Assembly (NCBI RefSeq): GCF_013778505.1
Contig: NZ_JAAOWU010000024.1
Coordinates: 1 to 64,000 of the forward strand
Reading direction: 5' to 3'
Origin: Pseudomonas sivasensis
Lineage (GTDB): Bacteria; Pseudomonadota; Gammaproteobacteria; Pseudomonadales; Pseudomonadaceae
DNA length: 64,000 bases
The notes under the pieces: generated by a model
What the model saw: the letters and a program-made list of their open reading frames with translations, nothing else
What the model was told of the DNA's origin: nothing
Database searches by the model: none
Made by a program: the position numbers and the translations under genes
Shown: positions 51,841 to 60,653 of the stretch, piece by piece
How the letters are laid out: the number at the start of each line of letters is the position of its first letter
How positions within the stretch are numbered: the stretch's first letter is position 1

Positions 51841-52713
51841 ATGGAACTCAAGCACTTGCGCGCCTTTGTGGTACTGGCCCAGGAGCTGCATTTCGGCCGG
51901 GCGGCGGGGCAGTTGTCGATTGTGCAACCGGCGCTGAGCATGCAGATCAAGCAACTCGAAAGTGGCTTGGGCGTACGCCTGCTGGACCGCAATCGGCACT
52001 CGGTGACGTTGACCGACGCCGGTCGGGTGTTCCTGCCGGAAGCCCAGGCGACCCTGCACCAGGCCGCGCGTGCGGCGGAGGCGGCGCGGGCCTCCAACCG
52101 GGGGGAAATCGGCCGAGTGCGGCTGGGCTTTGTGTCGTCGGTATTGCCGCAACTGTTGCCCGAGTTGATCCGCGCGGTGCATCAGCGCTACCCGCGTATC
52201 GAGCTGGAACTCAAGGACATGCCCGGCCCCGATCAAGCCGCCGCGTTGAAGCATGGCCGCCTCGATTTCGGCTTGATGCGCCTGCCCGCCGCCTACCCCG
52301 GTGTGCAGACCCGTGTGGTGTTGCGCGAGCCGTTCTGTGTGGCCTTGCCGATGGATCATCCGTTGGCCGCACAGGATTCGATCCAGCCCAGCGATCTGCT
52401 CGACGTGCCGGTGTACATCCTCGCGCGGCGCTATGCGCCGGGGTTCTACGACGAATTTATCCAGGCCGTGGGCATCCCGCTGCAGATCGCGTCCGAGCTG
52501 GGCGAGTTCACCACCATGCTCGCGCTGGTCTGTGCCGGGTTGGGCGTCGGCGTTTTGCCGCAGCAGGCTGCGCGGGCGTTGCCAGCCAACTGCGTGTCGC
52601 GGCCGCTGGTATTGGGAGCGTTTCAGGCCAGCACGGGGTTGGCTTGGACCGAGTTGGACAGCGCAGTGAAGACCACGCTGTTTACGCTGATCGTTGAACT
52701 GTTTGGCGAGTGA
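51841..52713 (+). CDS. LysR-family regulator divergent from idnO-idnD
   Basis: 290 residues. HTH in ELHFGRAAGQLSIVQPALSMQIKQLE, then a substrate-binding domain. AGGAGG lies five bases before the ATG. Divergent orientation from idnO with a 135-bp gap is the standard arrangement for a LysR activator, so it probably controls idonate/ketogluconate use (idn genes are more often under LacI-type control). The interrupted dyad TGATC-GGCT-GATCA at 51801-51814 lies in the gap just before this gene and may be an autoregulatory site. Confidence 0.88.
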   Translation: MELKHLRAFVVLAQELHFGRAAGQLSIVQPALSMQIKQLESGLGVRLLDRNRHSVTLTDAGRVFLPEAQATLHQAARAAEAARASNRGEIGRVRLGFVSSVLPQLLPELIRAVHQRYPRIELELKDMPGPDQAAALKHGRLDFGLMRLPAAYPGVQTRVVLREPFCVALPMDHPLAAQDSIQPSDLLDVPVYILARRYAPGFYDEFIQAVGIPLQIASELGEFTTMLALVCAGLGVGVLPQQAARALPANCVSRPLVLGAFQASTGLAWTELDSAVKTTLFTLIVELFGE

Positions 52714-52819
52714 TTGTTTCACCCGGTGAAATGCTGGATTGTAAAACCTGGTGATTCCATTGATCGACGCAGCGGTAGAACATCTCAGGTGTCGGAACCC
52801 CCACCTTTTGGAGCCTTAC

Positions 52820-53452
52820 ATGTCCCAGCCTGCGATCAAACTCTATGGTTTTCCACTGTCCGGCCATTCCCATCGGGCCGAGCTGATGCTGTCCCTGCTG
52901 GGGCTGCCCACCGAATTCATCCTGGTGGACCTCAAGCAAGGCGCCCATAAATCCGCTGATTTCACGGCGACGATCAATCGCTTCGGCCAGGTGCCGGCGA
53001 TTGACGATAACGGCACGGTGCTGGCGGACTCCAACGCGATCCTGGTCTACCTCGCCACGAAATACGGCAACGGCCACTGGCTGCCAAGCGACCCGGTGGG
53101 GCAGGCGCGTGTACAGCGTTGGTTGTCGGCGGCTGCCGGGCAGCTGCATGCCGGGCCCGCGACTGCACGGTTGGCCACGGTATTTGGCGCCGACGTGGAC
53201 GCGGCGGCCGCCATCAGTCGCGCCCATGCCTTGTTGGAACTGGTGGAACAGCAACTGAGCGAAACCCGCTTCCTGGCTGGCGAGCAGCCGAGCATTGCAG
53301 ATATCGCGTTCTACACCTACGTGGCCCATGCGCCGGAAGGTAATGTTTCGCTGGTCGACTACCCTAAGGTGCGCGCCTGGCTTGCCAGTATTGAGGCCCT
53401 GCCAGGTTTTGTGGGCATGCCGCGTACGGCGGTAGGTTTGCAATCACAGTAA
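52820..53452 (+). CDS. Glutathione S-transferase
   Basis: 210 residues. Thioredoxin-like N-terminal domain with KLYGFPLSGHSHRAELML (catalytic Ser), the cis-Pro segment FGQVPAIDDNGTVLADSNAILVYLA, and an all-helical C-terminal domain with GEQPSIADIAFYTYV (N-capping box). Cytosolic. The ATG follows TTTGGAG. The next gene is a LysR regulator in the same direction 18 bases downstream, which may be co-transcribed. Confidence 0.92.
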   Translation: MSQPAIKLYGFPLSGHSHRAELMLSLLGLPTEFILVDLKQGAHKSADFTATINRFGQVPAIDDNGTVLADSNAILVYLATKYGNGHWLPSDPVGQARVQRWLSAAAGQLHAGPATARLATVFGADVDAAAAISRAHALLELVEQQLSETRFLAGEQPSIADIAFYTYVAHAPEGNVSLVDYPKVRAWLASIEALPGFVGMPRTAVGLQSQ

Positions 53453-53470
53453 CCTTCCTGAGGCGCATCG

Positions 53471-54379
53471 ATGGACCGATTTCACGAAATGCAGGTGTTC
53501 CTGGCGGTGGCCGAGGAGGAGGGTTTCGCTGCCGCCGCGCGCCGCCTGAACACCTCGCCGCCCAGCGTGACCCGCGCCATCGCGGCCATGGAACAACGCA
53601 TCGGCACCCAGCTGCTGGCGCGCACTACGCGCAGCTTGCACCTGACCGAAGCCGGCCAGCGTTACCTCGCAGATTGCCGGCGCATCCTCGCCGAGTTGGA
53701 CGAAGCCGAAGAAGCGGCGGCGGGCAGTTATTCGATCCCCTGTGGACACCTTACGGTGACCGCACCGGTGCTGTTTGGCGAGCTGTTTGTGGCGCCGTTG
53801 CTGGGTGACTATCTCGACCGCTTTCCCCAGGTGAACATCAATGCCTTGCTGGTGGATCGGGTGGTCAACATGGTCGACGAAGGGGTTGATGTGGCTGTGC
53901 GTATCGGCCATCTGCATGAACCGGGGCAACAGGCGATCAAGGTGGGCGAGGTGCGTCGTGTGGTGTGCGCGTCGCCTGGTTATCTCGACCAGCACGGTCG
54001 CCCGCTGCACCCCGAGCAATTGCGCGCAGCGCAAATCATCGGCCTATCCTCCAGCCATTTGGTCAGTGAGTGGGCGTTTGTCGACGCCGGCCAGCCGCTG
54101 ACGGTACCCATCGAACCACGCCTGGTGGTCTCGGCGAATAACGCGGCGATCAACCTGGCGCGCCTGGGCTGGGGCATGACCCGTGTGCTGTCGTATCAAG
54201 TCGCGGCAGCGGTGGCGGCCGATGAACTGGAGATTGTGCTGGAGGCTTTTGAACCGGCGCCGCTGCCGATCCAGGTGGTGTTCCAGAGCAGCGGGCGCGT
54301 GCCGGCCAAGGTCAGTACGTTTGTGGATTTTCTCAGCCAGCGCCTGGGCCAGGACGCCGCGCTCCAACGGCACGGCTGA
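53471..54379 (+). CDS. LysR-family regulator (first of a tandem pair)
   Basis: 302 residues. HTH in EEEGFAAAARRLNTSPPSVTRAIAAMEQR; substrate domain with SYSIPCGHLTVTAPVLFGELF, typical of the CrgA/DsdC-like group that often regulates adjacent detoxification or quinone reductase genes. Its stop overlaps the start of the next LysR gene (TGATG), so the two are translationally coupled. Confidence 0.9.
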   Translation: MDRFHEMQVFLAVAEEEGFAAAARRLNTSPPSVTRAIAAMEQRIGTQLLARTTRSLHLTEAGQRYLADCRRILAELDEAEEAAAGSYSIPCGHLTVTAPVLFGELFVAPLLGDYLDRFPQVNINALLVDRVVNMVDEGVDVAVRIGHLHEPGQQAIKVGEVRRVVCASPGYLDQHGRPLHPEQLRAAQIIGLSSSHLVSEWAFVDAGQPLTVPIEPRLVVSANNAAINLARLGWGMTRVLSYQVAAAVAADELEIVLEAFEPAPLPIQVVFQSSGRVPAKVSTFVDFLSQRLGQDAALQRHG

Positions 54380-55263
54380 TGGAGCGCTTTCGCGATATGC
54401 AACTGTTCGCCGCCATGGCCGGACAACCGAGCCTGGCCTCGGCGGCGCGCCGTGCGTGCGTCTCCGGCCCGACCTTGGTACGTGCCATTGCGCGGTTGGA
54501 AGCACGCCTGCACGTGACGTTGCTGCAACGCAGCACCCAAGGCGTGAGCCTTACGGACGCCGGCAGCGCCTACCTGGCCGACTGCCTGCAACTGCTGGCC
54601 AGCGTGGACGCCGCCGAAGCCTCGGCCAAGGGCGCGCATGTGCAGGCTCAGGGCAATCTGCGGGTGTTCTTGCCGCTGTTGTTCAGCCGTTACCTGATGG
54701 CGCCGGTGTTGGCCGACTATCTGGAGCGGTACCCCGACATGCGCGTGGTGGCGCGTTATCACGACTATGACCCCAACCTGCATGAGGAGGGCCTGGACGT
54801 GGCGATCCTGGTGGGCGAGCTGCCCAGCTCGTCACTGATCGCGCGGCCGCTCGGGCAGGTGCGGCAACTCCTTTGCGCCAGCCCCGATTATCTCGCCACC
54901 CACGGCGAGCCCCGGCACCCGAGCGAGCTCAAGCAGCATCGGCTGATCGCCAGTGCCGAGCACGTGCATTGGGATTTCCCAGGCTATTTGCTCAAGGCGC
55001 GTGCGCGGTTGAGTTGCTCCACGGTACAAGGCGCAATCAATGCCGCCGTGCAGGGGGCGGGCGTGGTGCGTTGCCTGAGCTACCCGCTGCACGGGCCGTT
55101 GGGCAGCGGGCAATTGCGCCGGATCTTGCCGGCCTATGAAGGGCCGCCGCTGCCAGTCAATGTGGTGTATCGCGAGGGCCGCAACGCGCCGATGCGTGTG
55201 CGCAGTTTTGTCGACCATTGCGTGGCGGCGTTGCGGGAACACCCAGCATTTCAGTTGGCGTAA
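54379..55263 (+). CDS. LysR-family regulator (second of a tandem pair)
   Basis: 294 residues. Same family layout as the upstream protein (AARRACVSGPTLVRAIARLEARL, RSTQGVSLTDAGSAYL, LVGELPSSSLIARPLG) and clearly a diverged paralogue. The HTH is shifted from consensus (AGQPSLASAARRACVSGP). Coupled to the first gene through TGATG, so hetero-oligomer formation or opposing control of shared targets is conceivable. Possible target: the PNPOx-family gene 80 bases downstream. Confidence 0.88.
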   Translation: MERFRDMQLFAAMAGQPSLASAARRACVSGPTLVRAIARLEARLHVTLLQRSTQGVSLTDAGSAYLADCLQLLASVDAAEASAKGAHVQAQGNLRVFLPLLFSRYLMAPVLADYLERYPDMRVVARYHDYDPNLHEEGLDVAILVGELPSSSLIARPLGQVRQLLCASPDYLATHGEPRHPSELKQHRLIASAEHVHWDFPGYLLKARARLSCSTVQGAINAAVQGAGVVRCLSYPLHGPLGSGQLRRILPAYEGPPLPVNVVYREGRNAPMRVRSFVDHCVAALREHPAFQLA

Positions 55264-55343
55264 CAGTGGATTGTCTGGGGTGGTTATTCCCTCTGTTGGC
55301 GGGCAGGGCGCAGCATCGCAGCATCTAACGGGAGGTCATCGCC

Positions 55344-56276
55344 ATGAATCCAATCGAACTATCCCCCTGGCATGCCGGCGAACGGCAGATGCAGGAAAGC
55401 GCCGGCGTCGCTGAGCGCATGGCTGTGGTCGGGCCCAAAGTGATTCGTGATCACTTGCCTGAGCAGCACCGGGATTTCTACCCTTTGCTGCCATACCTGT
55501 TGCTGGGTGTGGTGGACGAACAGGGCATTCCCTGGGCGACGATGGTTGAGGGCGCACCGGGTTTCGCCCATTCGCCCGAGCCGCAGACCCTGCAAATCGA
55601 CAGTCTGCCCAATACCAGCGACCCCGCTCGCAATGCCGTGCGGCAAGGAGCGTCCGTGGGGCTGCTGGGCATCGACCTCAACACCCGCCGTCGCAACCGC
55701 ATGAACGGCCGCATCGGCGCCCTCGATCACGAAGGTTTTTCGGTGGACGTGGTGCATACCTTCGGCAACTGCCCTAAATACATCCAACTGCGGCCGGTGG
55801 ACGGTATCGCGCGCAAACCCGGCACCGTGGCCGAGCGCTCCAGCAGCCTCGACGCTGGCGCCCAAGCGATGATCCGCAACGCCGACACCTTCTTCGTCGC
55901 CAGCTATGTGGACGCTGAAGGCGAACGTTCGGTGGACGTGTCCCATCGCGGCGGCAACACCGGCTTTGTGCGCGTCGACGGCAACGTGCTGACCATCCCG
56001 GACTTCGCCGGCAACCTGTTCTTCAACACCCTGGGCAACCTGGCAGCCAACCCGGTGGCGGGTCTGCTGTTCATCGACTTTGACTCGGGCGACGTATTGC
56101 AGATTGCCGGAAGCACCTCGCTGATCCTCAGCGGTCCCGACGTGGCAGCGTTTGAAGGCGCGCAGCGGTTGTGGACGGTGACCGTGGAACACGTGGTAAG
56201 GCGCCCGGCGGCGTTGGCGTTGCGTTGGGAGTTTGAGCAGTTTTCGCCGTTCAGTCTGGCGATGGGGGGGTGGTAG
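55344..56276 (+). CDS. Pyridoxamine 5'-phosphate oxidase-family protein (FMN-binding split barrel)
   Basis: 310 residues. LPYLLLGVVDEQGIPWATMV and the DTFFVASYVDAEGERSVDVSHRGGNTGFVRV to TIPDFAGNLFFNTLGNLAANP stretch form two split-barrel halves of the PNPOx-like superfamily, as seen in large stand-alone members of unknown substrate. The family binds FMN, FAD or F420-like cofactors; the reaction is not known. GGAGGT precedes the ATG. Confidence 0.85.
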   Translation: MNPIELSPWHAGERQMQESAGVAERMAVVGPKVIRDHLPEQHRDFYPLLPYLLLGVVDEQGIPWATMVEGAPGFAHSPEPQTLQIDSLPNTSDPARNAVRQGASVGLLGIDLNTRRRNRMNGRIGALDHEGFSVDVVHTFGNCPKYIQLRPVDGIARKPGTVAERSSSLDAGAQAMIRNADTFFVASYVDAEGERSVDVSHRGGNTGFVRVDGNVLTIPDFAGNLFFNTLGNLAANPVAGLLFIDFDSGDVLQIAGSTSLILSGPDVAAFEGAQRLWTVTVEHVVRRPAALALRWEFEQFSPFSLAMGGW

Positions 56277-56443
56277 TGCGCGTGCCGTTCTGGTCGAAGT
56301 GAACCCTGTACTAATGACCACAGGTAATAAGAAACGCGTGTTTAAACCTGTCATAAGTCACAGGTTACAACTCACGTTTATTCCACTTCAATACCGGTTG
56401 AACGCGCGGCGACCTCACATTGATAGTGGAGCGGGAGATCAAC

Positions 56444-56941
56444 ATGTTTGAAGACATCGAACTGCATAAGTCTAATAAAGGGACGGCCACCGGTACCATG
56501 AACGGCACGGTCGAAACCCTGAGCGGTGATCAAACGTATCCCTTTAAGGCGACATGGATCTACCGTGACAACCTAAATGGGATGTTGCGTTTCCATGGCA
56601 CAGTGGATGATCTGGAAAGCCCTGGTCGAACATCGCTCATTGGGCTGGAGCTTACTCCTGAGAGCACTCCCAGCGGCACCTATAGTATTGGTGTAAACCC
56701 TGAGAGCGCTCCCAGCGACACCGATAGTATCGGCGCAACCCCTGTGACGCTGAGGTTGGATTATATGACTTTTATCCGAGACACCGGTGTCACCACAGAT
56801 TACGAAGGGATTGAGGGTTGGGTTAAGCTGATAAGCGCCTACCCTGCAAAACCGATCAGCGGAAAGATGTGGTTTAAAACAAGAACACGCGTGGGGCGTG
56901 GGTACGAGGTCGAGCTGGACTTCAATATCACAGACTTTTAA
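56444..56941 (+). CDS. Unrecognised small protein with an internal duplicated segment
   Basis: 165 residues, no signal peptide or membrane segment. It looks like a beta-rich soluble protein (GTATGTMNGTVETL, KATWIYRDNLNGMLRFHGTVDD). Residues about 78-103 contain an imperfect tandem repeat (PESTPSGTYSIGV then PESAPSDTDSIGA). Base composition is lower in GC than neighbours and codon use is less biased, hinting at recent acquisition. GGGAG precedes the ATG. I recognise no family. It stands alone between the PNPOx gene and the convergent lipoprotein gene. Confidence 0.6.
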   Translation: MFEDIELHKSNKGTATGTMNGTVETLSGDQTYPFKATWIYRDNLNGMLRFHGTVDDLESPGRTSLIGLELTPESTPSGTYSIGVNPESAPSDTDSIGATPVTLRLDYMTFIRDTGVTTDYEGIEGWVKLISAYPAKPISGKMWFKTRTRVGRGYEVELDFNITDF

Positions 56942-56973
56942 GACGTAGAGCTTCAGGTGCTTGTCTGTTGAAT

Positions 56974-57441
56974 TCAGTCTGGCACTGAGGGAAGGTCAGG
57001 CCGGGTCGTACCGTAGACCACTTCCGGGAACAGCTGGTTGGTCATCTCGATGATCTTGTTCTGTGCGTCGATAAACTTGCCCATCCGCGCGCCACCTGAA
57101 GTCGAGTCGTACAGCGCCTGGCCGACCTGGCGGCCGTTCTCGAACACCTGGATCTGGGCAAAGCTCATGTACAGCGCCATGTCCCAGCTCCATTTGCCAA
57201 TGTAGGTGGTCGACAACGCACAGCTGGCAGGCGGGCTCCCGGGCGGCAATTCGCGGGTGTGAAAACCCTTGCTGCGCAGTTGCGCGGTGTAGGTGGTGTT
57301 GAATCCTTCGCGCAGGCCTTCTGCGGGGATCGTGCAGATCTCCGGGGACTGGGTGGTGGACAGGGAAACTGGGGTGACGGTTTGCGTGATGCTGCAGCCG
57401 GTAAGGGCCAGGGCAAGTGCGGGAGCTGCGATCAGGCGCAT
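56974..57441 (-). CDS. Small Sbal_3080-family lipoprotein
   Basis: 155 residues. Lipobox ALTGC near residue 17, so it should be lipidated. The mature part matches the family pattern: ICTIPAEGLREGFNTTYTAQL, STTYIGKWSWDMALYMSFAQIQV and YDSTSGGARMGKFIDAQNKI. Function unknown. The start at 57441 has GGA upstream; an in-frame ATG at 57453 lies inside the first unit of the downstream (plus-strand) tandem repeat, so the repeat array begins within this gene's leader. Confidence 0.8.
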   Translation of the reverse strand: MRLIAAPALALALTGCSITQTVTPVSLSTTQSPEICTIPAEGLREGFNTTYTAQLRSKGFHTRELPPGSPPASCALSTTYIGKWSWDMALYMSFAQIQVFENGRQVGQALYDSTSGGARMGKFIDAQNKIIEMTNQLFPEVVYGTTRPDLPSVPD

Positions 57442-57445
57442 AGTG

Positions 57446-58229
57446 ACGTCCATGTGGGGAGTAATGGCTGGATGATAGCAGTGAAGTCCTGAGGGCGATT
57501 ACGATCTGCAGTGCTCAGCGTCGCGAGTGCACACCTTGTGTTGTGACGAGCAGGCTCTGTGTAGTGAGCAGGCTTGCCCTGCGCTGGGCTGCGCAGCAGC
57601 CCCAAAACCCATCACTGCGGACTGTCTGGCAAACGGCATTCCTCAGTACTGGGGGCCGCTTCGCAGCCCAGCGCAGGGCAAGCCTGCTCACCACAATAAA
57701 CCTGCTCACGTCCATGTGGGGAGTAATGGCTGGATGATCGCAGTGAAGTCCTGAGGGCGATTACGATCTGCAGTGCTCAGCGTCGCGAGTGCACACATTG
57801 TGTTGTGGCAAGCGGGCTGTTTGTAGTGAGCAGGCTTGCCCTGCGCTGGGTTGCGCAGCAGCCCCAAAACCCATCACCGCGGAGTGTCTGGCAAACGGCA
57901 TTCCTCAGTACTGGGGCCGCTTCGCAGCCCAGCGCAGGGCAAGCCTGCTCACCACAGTAAACCTGCTCACGTCCATGTGGGGGGTAATGGCTGGATGATC
58001 GCAGTGAAGTCCTGAGGGCGATTACGATCTGCAGTGCTCAGCGTTGCGAGTGCACACATTGTGTTGTGGCGAGCAGGCTCTGTGTAGTGAGCAGGCTTGC
58101 CCTGCGCTGGGTTGCGCAGCAGCCCCAAAACCCATCACCGCGGAGTGTCTGGCAATCGGCATTCCTCAGTATTGGGGCCGCTTCGCAGCCCAGCGCAGGG
58201 CAAGCCTGCTCACCACAATAAGTCTGCTC
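57446..58229. repeat. Three tandem ~261-bp units, each containing a REPIN-like inverted pair
   Basis: Units begin with ACGTCCATGTGGGGNGTAAT at 57446, 57708 and 57969 (262 and 261 bp apart) and are nearly identical. Each has an inverted pair: GTGAGCAGGCTTGCCCTGCG on the left and its complement CGCAGGGCAAGCCTGCTCAC on the right. No family-like reading frame runs through all units. The first unit starts inside the leader of the lipoprotein gene, showing that unique leader sequence was copied along with the repeat. Confidence 0.9.
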
Positions 58230-58391
58230 ACCGCAGTAGGCCTGCCCACCACAATAAGTCTGCTCACCGCAGTAGGCCTGCCCACCACAATAAGTCTGCT
58301 CACCGCAGTAGGCCTGCCCACCACAATAAGTCTGCTCACCACAGTAGGCCTTCTCACCACAATAAAGTCTGCTCACCACAGCAAGCCTTCT
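58211..58391. repeat. 18/36-bp minisatellite grown from a REP end
   Basis: About five 36-bp units run from 58211, each made of two related 18-mers: CACCACAATAAGTCTGCT and CACCGCAGTAGGCCTGCC. The first three units (58211, 58247, 58283) are identical; the last two have substitutions and one extra base. The 18-mer equals the tail of the neighbouring REP (CCTGCTCACCACAATAA), so the array appears to be a slippage expansion of it. The period keeps frame: on the minus strand it would read as a hexapeptide YCG(E/G)Q(T/A). Confidence 0.88.
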
Positions 58392-58434
58392 CACCACTGT
58401 AGGCCCGCTCGACAGCACTCACTCGACAGTTCCG

Positions 58435-59853
58435 CTAGCGCTGGCTCGTCAGCACCGCCCCATCCCCCCATGCACCGCCCAGCGCGGTATACAGGTTCAC
58501 CTCCGCCACCAGCTGCGCCAGCCGGTCCACGATCAATGCCTGTTGCGCGCTGAACAGCGAGCGCTGGGCATCGAGGAAGGTCAGGTTGCTGTCTACGCCG
58601 CTGCGATAGCGGTGTTGGGCCAAGTCGTAATACGCCTGGTTGGCGGCGACGAAGTCCCGTTGCGCGTTGAGTTGGTCGGTAAAGGTCTGCCGGGCCGCCA
58701 GGCCGTCGGCGACTTCCTGGAAGGCGGTCTGGATGGACTTTTCATACTGCGCCACGCCGATGTCTTTTTGCAGCTTGGCGTAGTCGAGGCTGGCCCGCAG
58801 GCTGCCGGCGTTGAAAATCGGCAGGTTGATTTGCGGCTGGAAGGTCCAACTGCCGGAGCCGCCCTTGAACAGCCCTGACAGTTCGGTGCTGGTGCTGCCG
58901 GCGTTGGCCGTAAGGCTTACCGACGGGAAGAATGCCGCACGGGCGGCGCCGATATTGGCGTTGGCCGCGCGCAACTGGTATTCGGCCTGAAGGATATCCG
59001 GGCGGCGTTGCAACAGGTCCGACGGCAGCCCGGCGGGCACGCGGGCTACCAGGTCATCCGCCAGCGGACGGGACGGCAGGGTTTGGTCCACCGGGCCGCC
59101 GACCAGCAGGGCCAGGTTGTTGAGGTCTTGCGCAACCTGGCGCTCATAGCGTGCCACGCTGGCGCGGGTGCTTTCGACGCTGGTGCGCGCCTGCACCACG
59201 TCCAGGGCCGAGGCTTTGCCCGCCGATTTGCTGCGGCTGGTCAGGTGCAGGCTGTGGTCGTTGGCCGCCAAGGTTTGCTGGGCCAGGGCCAGCAGTTCCT
59301 GGTCGGCGCGCCAGGTGAGGTAGGCATTGGCGACGTTGGCCACCAGGCTCAATTGCGCACTGCGCCGTGCCTCTTCGGTGCCCAGGTAAGTGAGCATCGC
59401 CTGTTCGCTGAGGCTGCGCACGCGGCCGAAAAAATCCAGCTCATAAGCGCTGATGCCGAGGGTGGCGTAATAGGTGGACGTAATCGCCGGTTTACCGGTG
59501 CCGTTCACAGCCCCAGGCACACGCTGACGGGTGCCGGCACCTGTGGCGGACACCGCCGGGAACAGATCGGCCCGTTGGATGCGGTACTGCGCCTGGAAGG
59601 CCTCGACGTTCAGCGCCGCCACCCGCAGGTCACGGTTATTGACCAGCGCCTCGCGGATCAGCTGTTGCAGTGCGGGGTCATGGAACAACTGCTGCCAGTC
59701 CGAGGAGGGCGTCAGCGTGCCGGCCTGTGCCAGCGCATACACACCGCTCTGGGGGTACTGGCCAGGCGTCGGTGCTTCGGGCCGCTGGTACTCGGGGATC
59801 AGCGAGCAGCCACCCAGCACGAAGACCATGCCGGTGAGGGTGAGTTTTTTCAT
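58435..59853 (-). CDS. NodT-family outer-membrane efflux lipoprotein
   Basis: 472 residues. Signal with lipobox FVLGGC, then two RND-type outer-membrane factor repeats with SAYELDFFGRVRSLSEQA, RRPDILQAEYQLRAANANIGAARAAFFPSVSL and YRSGVDSNLTFLDAQRSLFSAQQAL. Forms the trimeric TolC-like exit duct for an RND or MacAB pump. Its ATG overlaps the luxR stop (TGATG), so the two genes form an operon. A nodT gene coupled to a LuxR gene beside the first NRPS gene is the arrangement known for Pseudomonas cyclic lipopeptide export. Confidence 0.93.
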   Translation of the reverse strand: MKKLTLTGMVFVLGGCSLIPEYQRPEAPTPGQYPQSGVYALAQAGTLTPSSDWQQLFHDPALQQLIREALVNNRDLRVAALNVEAFQAQYRIQRADLFPAVSATGAGTRQRVPGAVNGTGKPAITSTYYATLGISAYELDFFGRVRSLSEQAMLTYLGTEEARRSAQLSLVANVANAYLTWRADQELLALAQQTLAANDHSLHLTSRSKSAGKASALDVVQARTSVESTRASVARYERQVAQDLNNLALLVGGPVDQTLPSRPLADDLVARVPAGLPSDLLQRRPDILQAEYQLRAANANIGAARAAFFPSVSLTANAGSTSTELSGLFKGGSGSWTFQPQINLPIFNAGSLRASLDYAKLQKDIGVAQYEKSIQTAFQEVADGLAARQTFTDQLNAQRDFVAANQAYYDLAQHRYRSGVDSNLTFLDAQRSLFSAQQALIVDRLAQLVAEVNLYTALGGAWGDGAVLTSQR

Positions 59854-60653
59854 CAAGCGCCTACCATCCATTTGGCCAAACCATGCCGGCCACTCACACC
59901 CAGCTTGGCGGCGGCGCGCTTGAGGTAGGTCTCGATTGAGCTGTTTTTAACACTGAGTTTTTCCGCCAACTGCGGCACGGTGCCGCCGGTCAACAGCCCG
60001 AGGCACACCTCCTGCTCGCGGGCCGACAGGGTGATGTCTCCGAGAGAAAGGCGCTTATAGAACTCACGCTGCAATTGCGATTGCTCAAGCAGTGTATGGC
60101 CCGGCTCGGACTGGTCGTGCGGCGCCTGGCGCAGGATCTGGGCGTGGCGTTCGATCAGCGGCAGCAGCGTGTCCGACAGGCACTTGAGAAACGACAACTC
60201 GGCCAGGGAAAACCCGCGCTGGGTCGGCGGCCGGTAGAACGAAATCACGCAGCGCCGGTTACCCTGGCGCGACACGAGGTTGCACTGGTGCGAGGTGCCG
60301 CGCGGGTGTGCGCTGTTGGGTCTGGCGTTCATCTGGATCAGCAGTGGGTCCTGCATGCTGAGCATTTGCAGCAGCAGCGGGTGGTCATCCAACTGGCACA
60401 CCGCCAGGGGCGGCGGCAAGTCCTGCTTCTGGCCGGCGCTGCCGAGCAGCTTGATATCGAGCACGCGATCGCGCAGCTCGTCGAGGGTCCACTCACTGAG
60501 GTCCACCAAGTGGATCGGCACCCATTTGCTGACCAGATGCAGCATATGGTCGGCAAACGCCTCATGGCCGCTGTGTGCAATCAATTCACCCATTTCAGCG
60601 AAGAAATTCGGGCTCTGTGTGTTACCCATGCTGCGCTTCAAACTCATAGCCAT
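59853..60653 (-). CDS. LuxR-type regulator next to the lipopeptide NRPS
   Basis: 266 residues. C-terminal LuxR HTH: LSAREQEVCLGLLTGGTVPQLAEKLSVKNSSIETYLKRAAAKLGV. The N-terminal two thirds show no autoinducer-binding or receiver signature, as in lipopeptide regulators of the ViscAR/MassAR kind. AAGGATGAG precedes the start; a second ATG lies two codons inside. Divergent from the NRPS gene with a 482-bp gap, it probably activates it. The near-palindrome CTACGTATGTAG at 60766-60777 is a candidate binding site. Confidence 0.9.
   Translation of the reverse strand: MAMSLKRSMGNTQSPNFFAEMGELIAHSGHEAFADHMLHLVSKWVPIHLVDLSEWTLDELRDRVLDIKLLGSAGQKQDLPPPLAVCQLDDHPLLLQMLSMQDPLLIQMNARPNSAHPRGTSHQCNLVSRQGNRRCVISFYRPPTQRGFSLAELSFLKCLSDTLLPLIERHAQILRQAPHDQSEPGHTLLEQSQLQREFYKRLSLGDITLSAREQEVCLGLLTGGTVPQLAEKLSVKNSSIETYLKRAAAKLGVSGRHGLAKWMVGA

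Noticed and set aside
51706..52722. Very long minus-strand frame extending idnO upstream
   Set aside because: It reads through the divergent LysR gene, which has a clear HTH and AGGAGG site. The extension has no ribosome site and no family similarity; it is a high-GC shadow.
57446..58391. CRISPR array
   Set aside because: The repeated units are contiguous with no unique spacers, the 18/36-bp repeats abut directly, and there are no cas genes.
57527..58550. Repeated small frames beginning MHTLCC within the tandem units
   Set aside because: They exist only because the unit is repeated, lack ribosome sites, and consist of translated REP sequence. The unit period of 261-262 bp also changes frame between copies.
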